Assembly (NCBI GenBank): GCA_034421515.1
Contig: DAOUKH010000091.1
Location: forward strand, 1 to 17,501
DNA: 17,501 nt
Direction: 5' to 3'
Origin: DAOUKH01 sp034421515
GTDB taxonomy: Bacteria > Chloroflexota > Dehalococcoidia > SHYB01
Part shown: positions 1-7,336 of the stretch, piece after piece
Layout of the letters: each line of letters starts with the position of its first letter
Numbering within the stretch: position 1 is the stretch's first letter
Position numbers and translations under genes: made by a program
Notes under the pieces: model-generated
What the model was told of the DNA's origin: nothing
Databases searched by the model: none
The model's input: only the letters and a program-made list of their open reading frames with translations

Positions 1-363
1 GCGGAAGCAGGCGCGCTGGTAGCCGGGGTCGGTGAGGCGGAACATTCGGAAGCCGATGGTGGGGTAGAGCACCTCGGCCTCGACACCGTCGGCGTCCATG
101 TCCTTTAGACGCGCCTCCGGGTCCCAGCCGCCCTTACGGTTGTCCTCGAAGCGCCTCAGCTCGCCGAAGCGCTCCGGCGGATGGCCCGCGGGCCCCAGGA
201 TGCCGACGTTGCTCGGCGGCTGGCCCTCGCAGTAGAAGAAGTCGCCGTGCTCCTCGCGCCTCATGTGCGGGGCGCGGTCGCGGTAGGCGCCGTCCATGCG
301 CCGCTCCCAGAGGTCGGGCGCCTCGACGACGTGCGAGTCGGCGGAAATCAGGCGATGGCCCAT
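1..363 (-). CDS. Amidohydrolase-2 family protein, N-terminal part (runs off window)
   Basis: The frame is open from an ATG at 363 down to base 1, so only the first 121 residues are present. The N-terminus reads MGHRLISADSHVVEAPDLWE, the usual opening of amidohydrolase-2 (PF04909) TIM-barrel proteins, where the SADSHV segment forms the first barrel strand and normally carries metal-binding or substrate residues. Further on, DMDADGVEAEVLYPTIGF is the typical second block, where the enzyme scans a patch of substrate entry. Members of this family hydrolyse or decarboxylate cyclic and aromatic acids. The start lies 21 nt after the stop of the amidohydrolase gene on its right, with a weak GGGAGC as ribosome binding site, so it is probably translated from the same mRNA as the two genes upstream. 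The substrate is not known. The C-terminal half, with the remaining active-site residues, is outside the window. Confidence 0.85.
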   Translation of the reverse strand, partial: MGHRLISADSHVVEAPDLWERRMDGAYRDRAPHMRREEHGDFFYCEGQPPSNVGILGPAGHPPERFGELRRFEDNRKGGWDPEARLKDMDADGVEAEVLYPTIGFRMFRLTDPGYQRACFR

Positions 364-384
364 GGCGGGCTCCCGGAAAGCGGA

Positions 385-1221
385 CTACGCCGCCGCACCG
401 AGCGGCGTCCTTCCCAGAATCTTGAACAAGTTGTGAGAGAAGACGCCCTGCTTCTCCTCGTCGGTGAGGGCGGACTCCTCCACGTAGCCCTTGATGGGAA
501 CGAGCGTCGGCGAGGGCGTCATGGGGTAGGAGTAGATGCCCGATCCGTAGATGAGCCGGTGCGCGCCGAGCACACGCTTGACGTGGTTGATCTTGCCCAC
601 GCCGCCGGTCCACATGCCGGTGTCGAAGGTGATGTTCTCCCTCCGCTGGCAGATGTCGAAGAACAGCTCGGTCTCCTCGAAGCCCGCCAGACCGTCGATA
701 ACCACGAACTGCGCCGTGGGGAACTCGGCGGCGAGCCGCTCCAAGCGCCACGGCGATTCGAGAAGAGAACCCTGGTGGCAGTGCACGAAGTTGGTCATGC
801 CCTCGTCGATCACCGTGCGGGCGCAGCGCCGCATCCAGGGCGAGTCGACGTAGCAGCCCTGCAGCCGGTTGTGCCATAGCACACCGACCATGCCGAGGTC
901 GCGTTTGATGCGCCGTACCTCTTCGAGCGCCGCCTCGCCCTGCCGAGGCTCAATCGCCCCCACGGCGAAGGGGAAGCGCTCGGGGTGCTCGTCACGAAAG
1001 AGGGCAAGTCGGTCGTTCAGCTTCGCCGTGTCGGCGACGCCGTTCGGCATGAGATACTGATAGCCGGGCCCGATGATGGCGCGGTGGATGCCGCTCCGGT
1101 CCATCGTTGCCGTCCGGGTGCGAAATTCCCTGGTCTCGGGGTCTTCCGATTCATCCTCGACGGTGCCGTGGACGAAGTCTTCGATCAGTCCGAGATGCTG
1201 ATGGACATCCAGAATCTCCAT
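385..1221 (-). CDS. Amidohydrolase-2 family protein, atypical active site
   Basis: A 278-residue amidohydrolase-2 (PF04909) family protein. The start is the ATG at 1221, chosen because AGGAGGGCGGGAGC sits directly before it and the protein then begins MEILDVHQHLG, the first barrel strand with the HxH motif (His7, His9). The open frame continues upstream but only through the end of the ligase gene. Other family landmarks are FVHCHQGS (His149), a likely metal ligand region, and the C-terminal FSHNLFKILG (261-270), the usual last helix. The conserved GSD(F/Y)P active-site aspartate motif reads YGSGIYSYP (225-233), so the usual Asp is Gly. Either another residue substitutes or the enzyme lacks standard hydrolase chemistry. 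It sits 34 nt after the acyl-CoA synthetase and 21 nt before another amidohydrolase, so these three look like one catabolic operon. Substrate unknown. Confidence 0.9.
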   Translation of the reverse strand: MEILDVHQHLGLIEDFVHGTVEDESEDPETREFRTRTATMDRSGIHRAIIGPGYQYLMPNGVADTAKLNDRLALFRDEHPERFPFAVGAIEPRQGEAALEEVRRIKRDLGMVGVLWHNRLQGCYVDSPWMRRCARTVIDEGMTNFVHCHQGSLLESPWRLERLAAEFPTAQFVVIDGLAGFEETELFFDICQRRENITFDTGMWTGGVGKINHVKRVLGAHRLIYGSGIYSYPMTPSPTLVPIKGYVEESALTDEEKQGVFSHNLFKILGRTPLGAAA

Positions 1222-1255
1222 GCTCCCGCCCTCCTGGAATGCTTCGCTTCGCCGA

Positions 1256-2758
1256 CTAGGCTGACTCCCCAGAGAACGTTTGCGCAACGTGGCGGCGTTG
1301 GACCTTGCCCGTCGCGGTCTTGGGAAGCTCACTCGCCACGTGAATCACCTTCGGGACTTTGAAGGACACCAAGCTTGCCTCGGCGTGCCTCTGCAACTCC
1401 TCGACCCCCACGTCGGCGCGCAGGACGACCGCCGCGTGGATCTCCTCGCCGTACTTGACGTCGGGCACCCCGAAGGACACCGCCTCGGCGACGGCGGGGT
1501 GGGCGCTAAGCACGGCGTCGACCTCCAGGGGCGATATCTTCTCTCCGCCCCGGTTGATCAACTCCTTCAGTCGGCCCGTCAGTCGTAGATAGCCGTCCTC
1601 GCCGATGACGCCCTGGTCGCCGGTACGGAACCAGCCGCCGACGAAGGCCTCCGCGTTGGCCGCCTCGTTGTCGCGGTAGCCGCCCATGACGTTGGGCCCT
1701 CTGATCACGACCTCGCCCGGCCCGCCGCTCGGTGTCACCGACCCCGAGTCGTCGAGCAGGGCGATTTCGACGCCGGTGCCGCATCCCACCGTGCCGGGCC
1801 GTCGCTCTCCCGGCGGCAGCGGGTTCGAGGCCATCTGATGCGCCGCCTCCGTCATGCCGTAGGCCTCGATCACCGGCGCGCCGATGGTCTCCTCCAACTC
1901 CTCCAGCACGGACGGGGCGAGCGCCGCGCTACAAGAACGCGCGAAGCGGAAGACTTCGCGGGGCGGCGGCGTCTCGGCCGCACGCATAAGCAGGATCTGG
2001 TGAATCGTCGGTGACCCTGAATACCACGTCGCGCCGTTCTCCACGGCGTCGTCCCAGAAGGCTGTCGCGCTGAAGCGGGGCGGCAGAATCACCGTTCCGC
2101 CCGAGCGCAGCGTCGCGAGCACGACGCCGACGAGGCCGTGGATATGGAAGAGCGGCATGACGCAGAGCGCGGCGTCGTCCGGTCCCAGCGCGTAGGACCG
2201 CGCCGAGTTGCCGGCCGAGGCCGTGAGGTTGGCGTGGGTCAGCGGCACGCCCTTGGGCTTGCTCGTCGTGCCGCTGGTATGAAGAAACAGGGCGGGCAGC
2301 GACGGATCGTCGATGGGAGTGATCGAGGTCCGGCCAACGTCGGGCTCGAAAACCGCACCCCGGTCCGACGCACGGACGACCAGATAGGGCAGGCCGAGCG
2401 TCCGGCAGGCCGCGAGCGCCTCGTCGCGCTCCGGCTCGACGATCACCAACCTCGCCTTGGCGTCGGCGAAGTACGACTCGAACTCGCTGGCGCGGTAGTC
2501 GGGATTGAGCGGGGCCGCCGTCGCGCCCGCCGCCGCGGCTCCAAGGAACGTCTCGACGAACTCAATGGTGTTCCCCATCACCATGGCGACGACGTCGCCG
2601 GGCCCGACCCCGGCGCGGGCAATGCGCGCCCCGGCCGCCGCGGCGCGCTCGGCCAGCCCGTCGTAGGTCACCGACGGCCCGCCCGGAACGACGATGGCCT
2701 TCCGTTCGCCGCCACCTTCCAGCAGCCGGTGCAGCGCCGTCACTTCTGAAGCGGTCAT
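1256..2758 (-). CDS. Acyl-CoA synthetase, oxalyl-CoA synthetase-like (AMP-forming)
   Basis: A full-length 500-residue ANL-superfamily ligase that would activate a carboxylic acid as acyl-AMP and transfer it to CoA in the cytoplasm. Visible core motifs are the P-loop HTSGTTSKPKG (160-170), YGMTE (300-304), FRTGD (377-381), the hinge GRLKELINRGGEKISP (395-410) and PKTATGKVQRR (479-489) with the catalytic Lys485. From memory, stretches such as GATWYSGSPTIHQI, RSCSAALAP and SSNPLP-like MASNPLPPG resemble plant AAE3 and yeast Pcs60, the oxalyl-CoA synthetases, more than long-chain FadD proteins. Oxalate is thus a candidate substrate, but this is inferred from similarity alone. The ATG at 2758 has no Shine-Dalgarno; a TATGAT box ends 9 nt before it, so the mRNA is probably leaderless. 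It is the first gene of a likely three-gene operon with two amidohydrolases. Confidence 0.92.
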   Translation of the reverse strand: MTASEVTALHRLLEGGGERKAIVVPGGPSVTYDGLAERAAAAGARIARAGVGPGDVVAMVMGNTIEFVETFLGAAAAGATAAPLNPDYRASEFESYFADAKARLVIVEPERDEALAACRTLGLPYLVVRASDRGAVFEPDVGRTSITPIDDPSLPALFLHTSGTTSKPKGVPLTHANLTASAGNSARSYALGPDDAALCVMPLFHIHGLVGVVLATLRSGGTVILPPRFSATAFWDDAVENGATWYSGSPTIHQILLMRAAETPPPREVFRFARSCSAALAPSVLEELEETIGAPVIEAYGMTEAAHQMASNPLPPGERRPGTVGCGTGVEIALLDDSGSVTPSGGPGEVVIRGPNVMGGYRDNEAANAEAFVGGWFRTGDQGVIGEDGYLRLTGRLKELINRGGEKISPLEVDAVLSAHPAVAEAVSFGVPDVKYGEEIHAAVVLRADVGVEELQRHAEASLVSFKVPKVIHVASELPKTATGKVQRRHVAQTFSGESA

Positions 2759-2767
2759 AGCGCCGGA

Positions 2768-2773
2768 ATCATA
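2768..2773 (-). promoter_or_regulatory. -10 box of the acyl-CoA synthetase operon
   Basis: TATGAT on the minus strand ends 9 nt before the ATG at 2758. A transcript starting about 7 nt after the box would begin within a few bases of the start codon. No good -35 hexamer is seen at the right spacing, and there is no ribosome binding site, so leaderless expression is the simplest reading. Confidence 0.45.
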
Positions 2774-2896
2774 CCGTGAGCGTTAGGCAGAGGCCAGCGC
2801 CGGAGTTCCATAGAATCTGAAGCTGGCCCGCCATTCGTATCCCTTACAGACCGGTGCCGCCAGTGTCGAAGTCGCGGCAGCCCCCTCTACGCAGCC

Positions 2897-2926
2897 TTGC
2901 CCGACTCCGGCGCCGCCGGGTACACT
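2897..2926 (+). promoter_or_regulatory. Promoter of the molybdopterin protein operon
   Basis: TTGCCC (2897-2902), an 18-bp spacer and TACACT (2921-2926) form a plausible sigma-70-type promoter. The predicted start near 2933 gives a leader of about 38 nt carrying AGGAGG at 2961-2966 before the ATG at 2971. The rest of the divergent gap 2759-2970 holds a TAGAAT at 2811-2816 without a convincing -35, and nothing else that I recognise. Confidence 0.5.
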
Positions 2927-2970
2927 ACCGCCCGCCTTCACGGCGCCGCTTCGAGAGTTCAGGAGGCCGC

Positions 2971-3573
2971 ATGGTCACGCGAGGGTTCTTTGGACGGAAC
3001 CGCCCCGAGCCGCCGCGTCCGCTGCCGCCCGGCCAGTACCTGACCCGGGACTTCCCCGTCCTCTCTGCCGGCCCGACGCCGCGGGTCGATATCGCCACCT
3101 GGAACTTCTCCCTCATCTACGACGGCGAGACACTCGGCAGGTGGACGTGGGACGAAATGCTCGCGCTCCCTCGAACCACGATCAAGACGGACATCCACTG
3201 CGTGACGAAGTGGAGCAAGTTCGACACCGAGTGGGAGGGCGTCTCCATCGACGACTTCCTCGACTCCAAGGGCATCGACCCGCCTGCCGACTACGTCATG
3301 GCCTTCTGCGACGGCGGCTACACCACGAACCTGCCCTTCGAAGACCTGTCCGGCGGCAAGGGAATGGTCGCCTTCCGCTACGACGGCGACGACCTCGACC
3401 CTCATCACGGCGGCCCGGCCCGCCTTCTTGCGCCACATCTCTACTTCTGGAAGTCGGCGAAGTGGATCCGCGGGCTGCGGTTCATGGACGACGACGAGCC
3501 CGGCTTCTGGGAGATGTACGGCTATCACATGTACGGCGACCCCTGGACCGAGCAGCGGTACTCCGGCGACTAA
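2971..3573 (+). CDS. Sulfite oxidase-like molybdopterin-dependent oxidoreductase
   Basis: A 200-residue protein of the oxidoreductase molybdopterin-binding domain family (COG2041, sulfite oxidase fold). TDIHCVTKWSKFDTEWEGV contains Cys77, the expected thiolate ligand of the molybdenum; GGPARLLAPHLYFWKSAKW (147-164) is the conserved second half of the cofactor site. The start at 2971 is set by AGGAGG five bases upstream; the frame extends further left but only through GC-rich spacer. There is no Tat or Sec signal peptide, so unlike MsrP (YedY) it should act in the cytoplasm, and there is no dimerisation domain or heme domain. The next gene, 26 nt downstream, is an FAD/NAD(P)H reductase and is the likely electron partner. 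The substrate could be sulfite, a sulfoxide or another oxo-compound; the sequence does not decide. Confidence 0.92.
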   Translation: MVTRGFFGRNRPEPPRPLPPGQYLTRDFPVLSAGPTPRVDIATWNFSLIYDGETLGRWTWDEMLALPRTTIKTDIHCVTKWSKFDTEWEGVSIDDFLDSKGIDPPADYVMAFCDGGYTTNLPFEDLSGGKGMVAFRYDGDDLDPHHGGPARLLAPHLYFWKSAKWIRGLRFMDDDEPGFWEMYGYHMYGDPWTEQRYSGD

Positions 3574-3599
3574 CCCCGGCCGTCGCACCGCGCCGTGCA

Positions 3600-4352
3600 A
3601 TGACCAGCCCCAACCCCACCGCCCCCGCCGGCTGGCGGTTTGCAACGGTGGAGCAGGTCGTTGTCGAGACCTTTCGGGTCAAGACGTTCACGTTCCGTCT
3701 CCCCAAGTGGCGGCCGTTCAAGGCGGGACAGCATTACGACGTGCGGCTCACCGCTCCCGACGGCTACCAGGCCCAGCGCAGCTACTCAATCGCCTCCCCG
3801 CCCGAGCGAGAAGGGGCTATCGACCTGACCATCGAGCTCATGGAGGGCGGCGAGGTCTCCCCCTACTTCCACGAAGTCGTCGAGCCCGGCGACCGGATCG
3901 AGATGCGGGGGCCCATCGGCGGCCCGTTCACCTGGAGGGTGGAGCAGGGCGGCCCGCTTCTGCTCGTTGGCGGTGGTTCCGGTATCGTTCCCCTTATGTC
4001 AATGGCCCGCCACCGCGCCATGTCGGCGCCCGAGGTCCCGGGCGCGCTCCTCTTCTCCTCGCGGTCGTTCGAGCACATCATCTACCGCGAGGAGTTGGAG
4101 CGCCTGAACGAAGGCCCCTTCAGGGTCGTCCACACGCTGACGCGCGCCGCGCCGGAGGGCTGGACGGGCTACACTCGCCGCATCGACACGGCGATGGTGC
4201 GGGAGACGCTCGACGCCCTCGGAGACGGCCCGCCCAAGGCCTTCGTCTGCGGCTCGTCGCCGTTCGTCGAAGCCGCGTCCGCGGCGCTCATCGAGGCCGG
4301 CGTGCCCTTCGACGCCATTCGCACCGAACGCTTCGGCCCGTCGGGAAGCTGA
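3600..4352 (+). CDS. Ferredoxin reductase-like FAD/NAD(P)H oxidoreductase
   Basis: A 250-residue flavoprotein of the ferredoxin-NADP reductase superfamily (COG1018). It has an N-terminal FAD-binding beta-barrel with RSYSIAS (60-66), followed by a nucleotide-binding Rossmann domain with LLVGGGSGIVPLMSM (121-135) and VCGSSPFVEA (216-225). The C-terminal ERFGPSG (243-249) contains the aromatic residue that usually stacks on the flavin. There is no C-terminal 2Fe-2S ferredoxin domain, so electrons should pass directly, or through a separate carrier, to a partner. The molybdopterin protein 26 nt upstream is the obvious candidate, and together they would form a split NAD(P)H-molybdoenzyme pair. The ATG at 3600 lacks a clear Shine-Dalgarno; it is the first good start after the upstream stop and gives the normal family N-terminus, so coupling to the upstream gene is likely. 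Confidence 0.92.
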   Translation: MTSPNPTAPAGWRFATVEQVVVETFRVKTFTFRLPKWRPFKAGQHYDVRLTAPDGYQAQRSYSIASPPEREGAIDLTIELMEGGEVSPYFHEVVEPGDRIEMRGPIGGPFTWRVEQGGPLLLVGGGSGIVPLMSMARHRAMSAPEVPGALLFSSRSFEHIIYREELERLNEGPFRVVHTLTRAAPEGWTGYTRRIDTAMVRETLDALGDGPPKAFVCGSSPFVEAASAALIEAGVPFDAIRTERFGPSGS

Positions 4353-4391
4353 CCCGCCCCAGTCGGGGCTTCAACGGAAGGGAGGACAAGC

Positions 4392-4751
4392 ATGGCGGAA
4401 ACGACGAGATGGGACGCCGTCCCGCGCGAGCAGGTCTCCGACCTCATAGGACGGCGCATGATCTACGGCGAGAAAGTGATGTTGGTACGTTGGGAGTTCG
4501 CCAAAGGTTGCTACGTCGCCTCGCACCGGCACCCCAACGAGCAGGTCGCCGTTGTTGAATCGGGCAACCTACGGATGGTAATCGACGGCGAAGAGACCGT
4601 GCTCACCGGCGGCGACGTCCGCGTCATCCCGTCCAATACCCCGCACGACGCCGAGGCCATTGAGGACACGGTCGTCATCGACATCTTCAGCCCGCCCCGC
4701 GAGGATTTCCTCTCCGGCGACGGGCCGGGCTACCTCACCCGCGGGCGGTAA
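4392..4751 (+). CDS. Small single-domain cupin protein
   Basis: A 119-residue cupin-2 protein. The first cupin motif reads ASHRHPNEQVAVVESG, with likely metal ligands His45, His47 and Glu50 or Gln51; the second motif, GGDVRVIPSNTPHDAEA, supplies His85. A single double-stranded beta-helix binding one metal ion is expected. Such proteins work as dioxygenases, isomerases, decarboxylases or ligand sensors, and nothing here picks among them. AAGGGAGGACAAGC lies just before the ATG at 4392, a strong ribosome binding site. The gene is 39 nt after the reductase and 6 nt before the methyltransferase, so it is probably co-transcribed with both. The spacer before it contains a short CCCC-agtc-GGGG hairpin, too short to call a terminator. 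Confidence 0.88.
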   Translation: MAETTRWDAVPREQVSDLIGRRMIYGEKVMLVRWEFAKGCYVASHRHPNEQVAVVESGNLRMVIDGEETVLTGGDVRVIPSNTPHDAEAIEDTVVIDIFSPPREDFLSGDGPGYLTRGR

Positions 4752-4757
4752 CGGCGC

Positions 4758-5573
4758 GTGGCCGATCCCCCACAGGCCGACCTACCAGACCGGGGCGGTC
4801 GCCGCCGCGACGAGGCCGAGACCTTCGAGCGCGACTACGTCCCCGGCGTCTTCGCGCCGTGGGCCCGCGCCGTCGCCGACGCTGCGGAGATCGCGCTTGG
4901 ACAGGCCACCCTCGACGTCGGATGCGGCACCGGAGCCTTGACCCGTGAAATCGCGCGGCGGGCGGGAGCGCCGGAGCGCGTGACGGGTCTGGACCTGGAC
5001 GGCGAGATGCTCGCGGTGGCCCGCCGTCTGACTCCCGCGATCACATGGATTCGGGGCAGCGCGCTCGACCTTCCTTTCCCCTCGGACCGCTTCGAAGCCG
5101 TTGTCAGCCAGTTCGCTATGATGTTCTTCGACGGCCGCGAGCGCGGCGTCCGCGAGATGTGGCGCGTCCTCGCCCCTGGGGGCCGGCTCACTGTCGCGGT
5201 CTGGGGCCGCCTCGACCGCGCTCCCTTCCACGAGACGTTCGTCCGCATAGCCGAACGCCGCGCCGGCAAGGACGCGGCGGGGCGGATACGGGAGCGGTTC
5301 TCCCTCGGCGACGCCGCCGAGCTCGCCCACATCTTCGAGCGGGCCGGCGTCCCGGCAAAGGTGCAGACCCGTGCCGGCACCGGAAGCTACGCCCGAATCG
5401 AGGCCTTCGGCAGCTCCGACATCGATGGCTGGATACGCAAGGGCGAAATGGCGGCCGAGGAGCGGGGCGCCGTCATCGACGAGCTGCGCGACGCCGCCGC
5501 GCCCTTCACCGGCGCCGAAGGAGCGCTCACCCTCCCGATGGAAGGGCACATCGTCACCGCCGTCAAGGACTAG
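4758..5573 (+). CDS. Class I SAM-dependent methyltransferase
   Basis: A 271-residue class I methyltransferase of the UbiE/methyltransferase-11 type. Motif I is LDVGCGTGALTREIARRAG (52-70), the SAM-binding glycine loop; TGLDLDGEML (76-85) holds the acidic residue that binds the ribose; SALDLPFPSDRFEAVVSQF (101-119) is motif II and MWRVLAPGGRLTVAVW (134-149) motif III. Substrate specificity is not visible; relatives methylate quinones, sterols and many small molecules. The start is GTG at 4758, only 6 nt after the cupin stop, with no clear ribosome binding site of its own, which suggests translational coupling. The gene ends 11 nt from the stop of the convergent ABC permease, with no obvious terminator in the gap. 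Confidence 0.9.
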   Translation: MADPPQADLPDRGGRRRDEAETFERDYVPGVFAPWARAVADAAEIALGQATLDVGCGTGALTREIARRAGAPERVTGLDLDGEMLAVARRLTPAITWIRGSALDLPFPSDRFEAVVSQFAMMFFDGRERGVREMWRVLAPGGRLTVAVWGRLDRAPFHETFVRIAERRAGKDAAGRIRERFSLGDAAELAHIFERAGVPAKVQTRAGTGSYARIEAFGSSDIDGWIRKGEMAAEERGAVIDELRDAAAPFTGAEGALTLPMEGHIVTAVKD

Positions 5574-5584
5574 CGGGCCGGCCT

Positions 5585-6358
5585 CTATGTGATGAGCCGC
5601 CGCCGCATCAGCCTCAGCGCCGCGTAGTAGAAGAGCAGACCGGCCCCGGCCATGCCGAGGACGGACCAGGCCATGGTCCAGGCCAACTCGCCGGTCACCA
5701 GGCCGCGCGAGACGTGGACCGCCGGCGTCAGCGGCAGCACCCACGAGAACTCGCGCACGCCGTCGGGAAGATCGCTCGTCGGAAAGAAGACGCCGGCGAA
5801 GAAGAACATCGGGAAGACGTAGAGCGAGTAGAAGAAATTGAACGAGTTGACCGAGGGAGCCAGCGCGGTATACGTCATCGCCATCGAGGCGAATAGGAAC
5901 CCCTGGAGCAGGGTGAACGGCAGCACCAGCAGCGCCCACAACGACTCGACCGCGCCGATGACCGCAAGGATGATCAGGATCAGCGTCCCCATGATCAGGG
6001 CCCGCGTGATGCCCCATAGGATTTCGCCGGTGATCACGTCCTCGATGCTGAGCGGCGTGGCGATGATCGCGTCGTAGATGCGGCGCACCGCCATACGGAT
6101 GTATGAGCCCCACGAGTTCTCGAAGGTGGGCGCGAACATCACGTACGCCCCGAGTATCCCCGGCCCGATGAAGTGCAGGTAGCTCCGGCCGTCGACGTCA
6201 TCGATCAACTGGCCCAGGCCGATGCCGCTCACGGTCAGGATCACGAAGGGCTCGGCGAAGACGGGGACGGCGTCGCTCTTCCACAACCGCAGGAAGACGT
6301 AGAGATGCCGCCGCCACAGCCGGAAGCTGAGCGTCGAGACCTCGCCGAAGGCGCTCAC
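5585..6358 (-). CDS. ABC-2 type exporter permease (NodJ/DrrB-like)
   Basis: A 257-residue integral membrane protein of the ABC-2 permease family. About six hydrophobic segments are visible, including FVILTVSGIGLG, IMGTLILIILAVIGAV, FFYSLYVFPMFFFAGVFFP and VLGMAGAGLLFYYAAL. The segment GVFFPTSDLPDGVREFSWVLPLTPAVH is characteristic of NodJ/DrrB-type permeases. I chose GTG at 6358, giving MSAFGEVSTLSFRLWRRHLYVFLR, because it follows the ATPase stop by 13 nt and has GAGGCGG a few bases before it; the longer open frame to 6595 runs inside the ATPase gene. With the upstream ATPase it should form a dimeric exporter; the cargo (lipid-like molecule, polysaccharide or drug) cannot be told from sequence. 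Confidence 0.9.
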   Translation of the reverse strand: MSAFGEVSTLSFRLWRRHLYVFLRLWKSDAVPVFAEPFVILTVSGIGLGQLIDDVDGRSYLHFIGPGILGAYVMFAPTFENSWGSYIRMAVRRIYDAIIATPLSIEDVITGEILWGITRALIMGTLILIILAVIGAVESLWALLVLPFTLLQGFLFASMAMTYTALAPSVNSFNFFYSLYVFPMFFFAGVFFPTSDLPDGVREFSWVLPLTPAVHVSRGLVTGELAWTMAWSVLGMAGAGLLFYYAALRLMRRRLIT

Positions 6359-6371
6359 CTCTGGACCCGCC

Positions 6372-7289
6372 TCATCGCAGTTCTGCCTTCCGGCCGGTGA
6401 GCAGCAGGAAGACGTCCTCCAAGCTCCCGGGGCGCCTGATGACCCTGACCCGCTCCGGAGGCACGCCCACGTCGGGCACTCCGTCGGGCAAGCTGAAGAA
6501 GATGAGGGCGTCGACGGCGTCGGCGAAGGTATACGCGCTTCCTTCGAGGTGCGCCAGCGCCTCCTCGCGGTCCCAGGGCGCCAGCCGCACCTCAACGACC
6601 TGGCCCGGCGCGAACCGTTCCACGACCTCGCTCGGCGTCCCCTCCGCCAGAATTCGCCCCTGGTCGATGATCGCCAGCCGGTCGCAGAGGTGCGCCGCCT
6701 CCTCCATGTAGTGCGTCGAGAGCGCCATCGTCACGCCCTCTTCCTTCAGGAACCGGATACGCTGCCAGGTCACGTGGCGGGCGTGGGGGTCGAGGCCGGT
6801 CGTCGGCTCGTCGAGGATCAACACCTTGGGGCGGTTCATCAGAGCGCGGGCGATCATGAGCCGGCGCTTCATCCCGCCCGAGAGGGTGTCGACAGGCGAC
6901 CCCGCCCGGTCTGCGAGGTCCATGGTCTCCAGTACTTCCATCGCCCGAGGCCGGGCCTCTTCGGAACCGATTCCGTAGTAGCGCGCGTGGATGAGCAGGT
7001 TGTCGATCACGTTGAGGTCGGTGTCGAGGTTGTCTTCCTGCTGCACGACGCCGAGCAGCCGCTTGACCGCACGCGGATGTTGGGTCACGTCGATGCCGTC
7101 GACCAGGAGCTCGCCACCGTCCACCGGCGACACGCACGTCGTCATGCGGATGGTGCTGGTTTTGCCCGCCCCGTTGGGGCCGAGCAGCCCGAAAACCTCG
7201 CCCTGACGCACTTCGAGGTCGATGCCGTCAACGGCGGTGAGATCGCCGTACCGTTTGACGAGGCGGGTCGCGCGGATGACGGGCTGCAC
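6372..7289 (-). CDS. ABC exporter ATP-binding protein (NodI/DrrA-like)
   Basis: A 305-residue ATPase with every catalytic element in place: Walker A GPNGAGKT (37-44), Q-loop near VVQQED (81-86), signature LSGGMKRR (136-143), Walker B VLILDEPTTGLD (156-167) and H-loop His193 in STHYMEE. The C-terminal 80 residues form the regulatory extension common in NodI and DrrA relatives. The start is GTG at 7289 (GTG CAG CCC), giving MQPVIRATRLVKRYGD. There is no ribosome binding site; a TACCAT box lies 6 nt before the GTG, so the transcript probably starts at or next to the start codon. The permease follows after 13 nt. The divergent NfeD gene starts 48 bp away, and the two promoters overlap. Confidence 0.94.
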   Translation of the reverse strand: MQPVIRATRLVKRYGDLTAVDGIDLEVRQGEVFGLLGPNGAGKTSTIRMTTCVSPVDGGELLVDGIDVTQHPRAVKRLLGVVQQEDNLDTDLNVIDNLLIHARYYGIGSEEARPRAMEVLETMDLADRAGSPVDTLSGGMKRRLMIARALMNRPKVLILDEPTTGLDPHARHVTWQRIRFLKEEGVTMALSTHYMEEAAHLCDRLAIIDQGRILAEGTPSEVVERFAPGQVVEVRLAPWDREEALAHLEGSAYTFADAVDALIFFSLPDGVPDVGVPPERVRVIRRPGSLEDVFLLLTGRKAELR

Positions 7290-7295
7290 CGAGTC

Positions 7296-7330
7296 ATGGT
7301 AACAGACCGCGCGGGCCCGGCGGCTATACT
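7296..7330. promoter_or_regulatory. Divergent promoter pair for ABC exporter and NfeD
   Basis: In the 47-bp gap between divergent start codons there is a plus-strand TATACT at 7325-7330, six bases before the NfeD ATG, and a minus-strand TACCAT at 7301-7296, six bases before the ATPase GTG. Neither gene has a Shine-Dalgarno. Both messages would thus be leaderless. The two -35 regions would fall on the opposite promoter's spacer and neither matches TTGACA well, so mutual interference or activator dependence is possible. Confidence 0.5.
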
Positions 7331-7336
7331 AGCCGC

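Noticed and set aside
134..877. Overlapping arginine-rich open frame in the amidohydrolase region
   Set aside because: Spans two well-supported genes in another frame, with a composition typical of GC-rich shadow frames.
4353..4391. Attenuator or terminator before the cupin gene
   Set aside because: The CCCC-agtc-GGGG stem is four pairs long and is followed by a good ribosome binding site, so it probably does not stop transcription.
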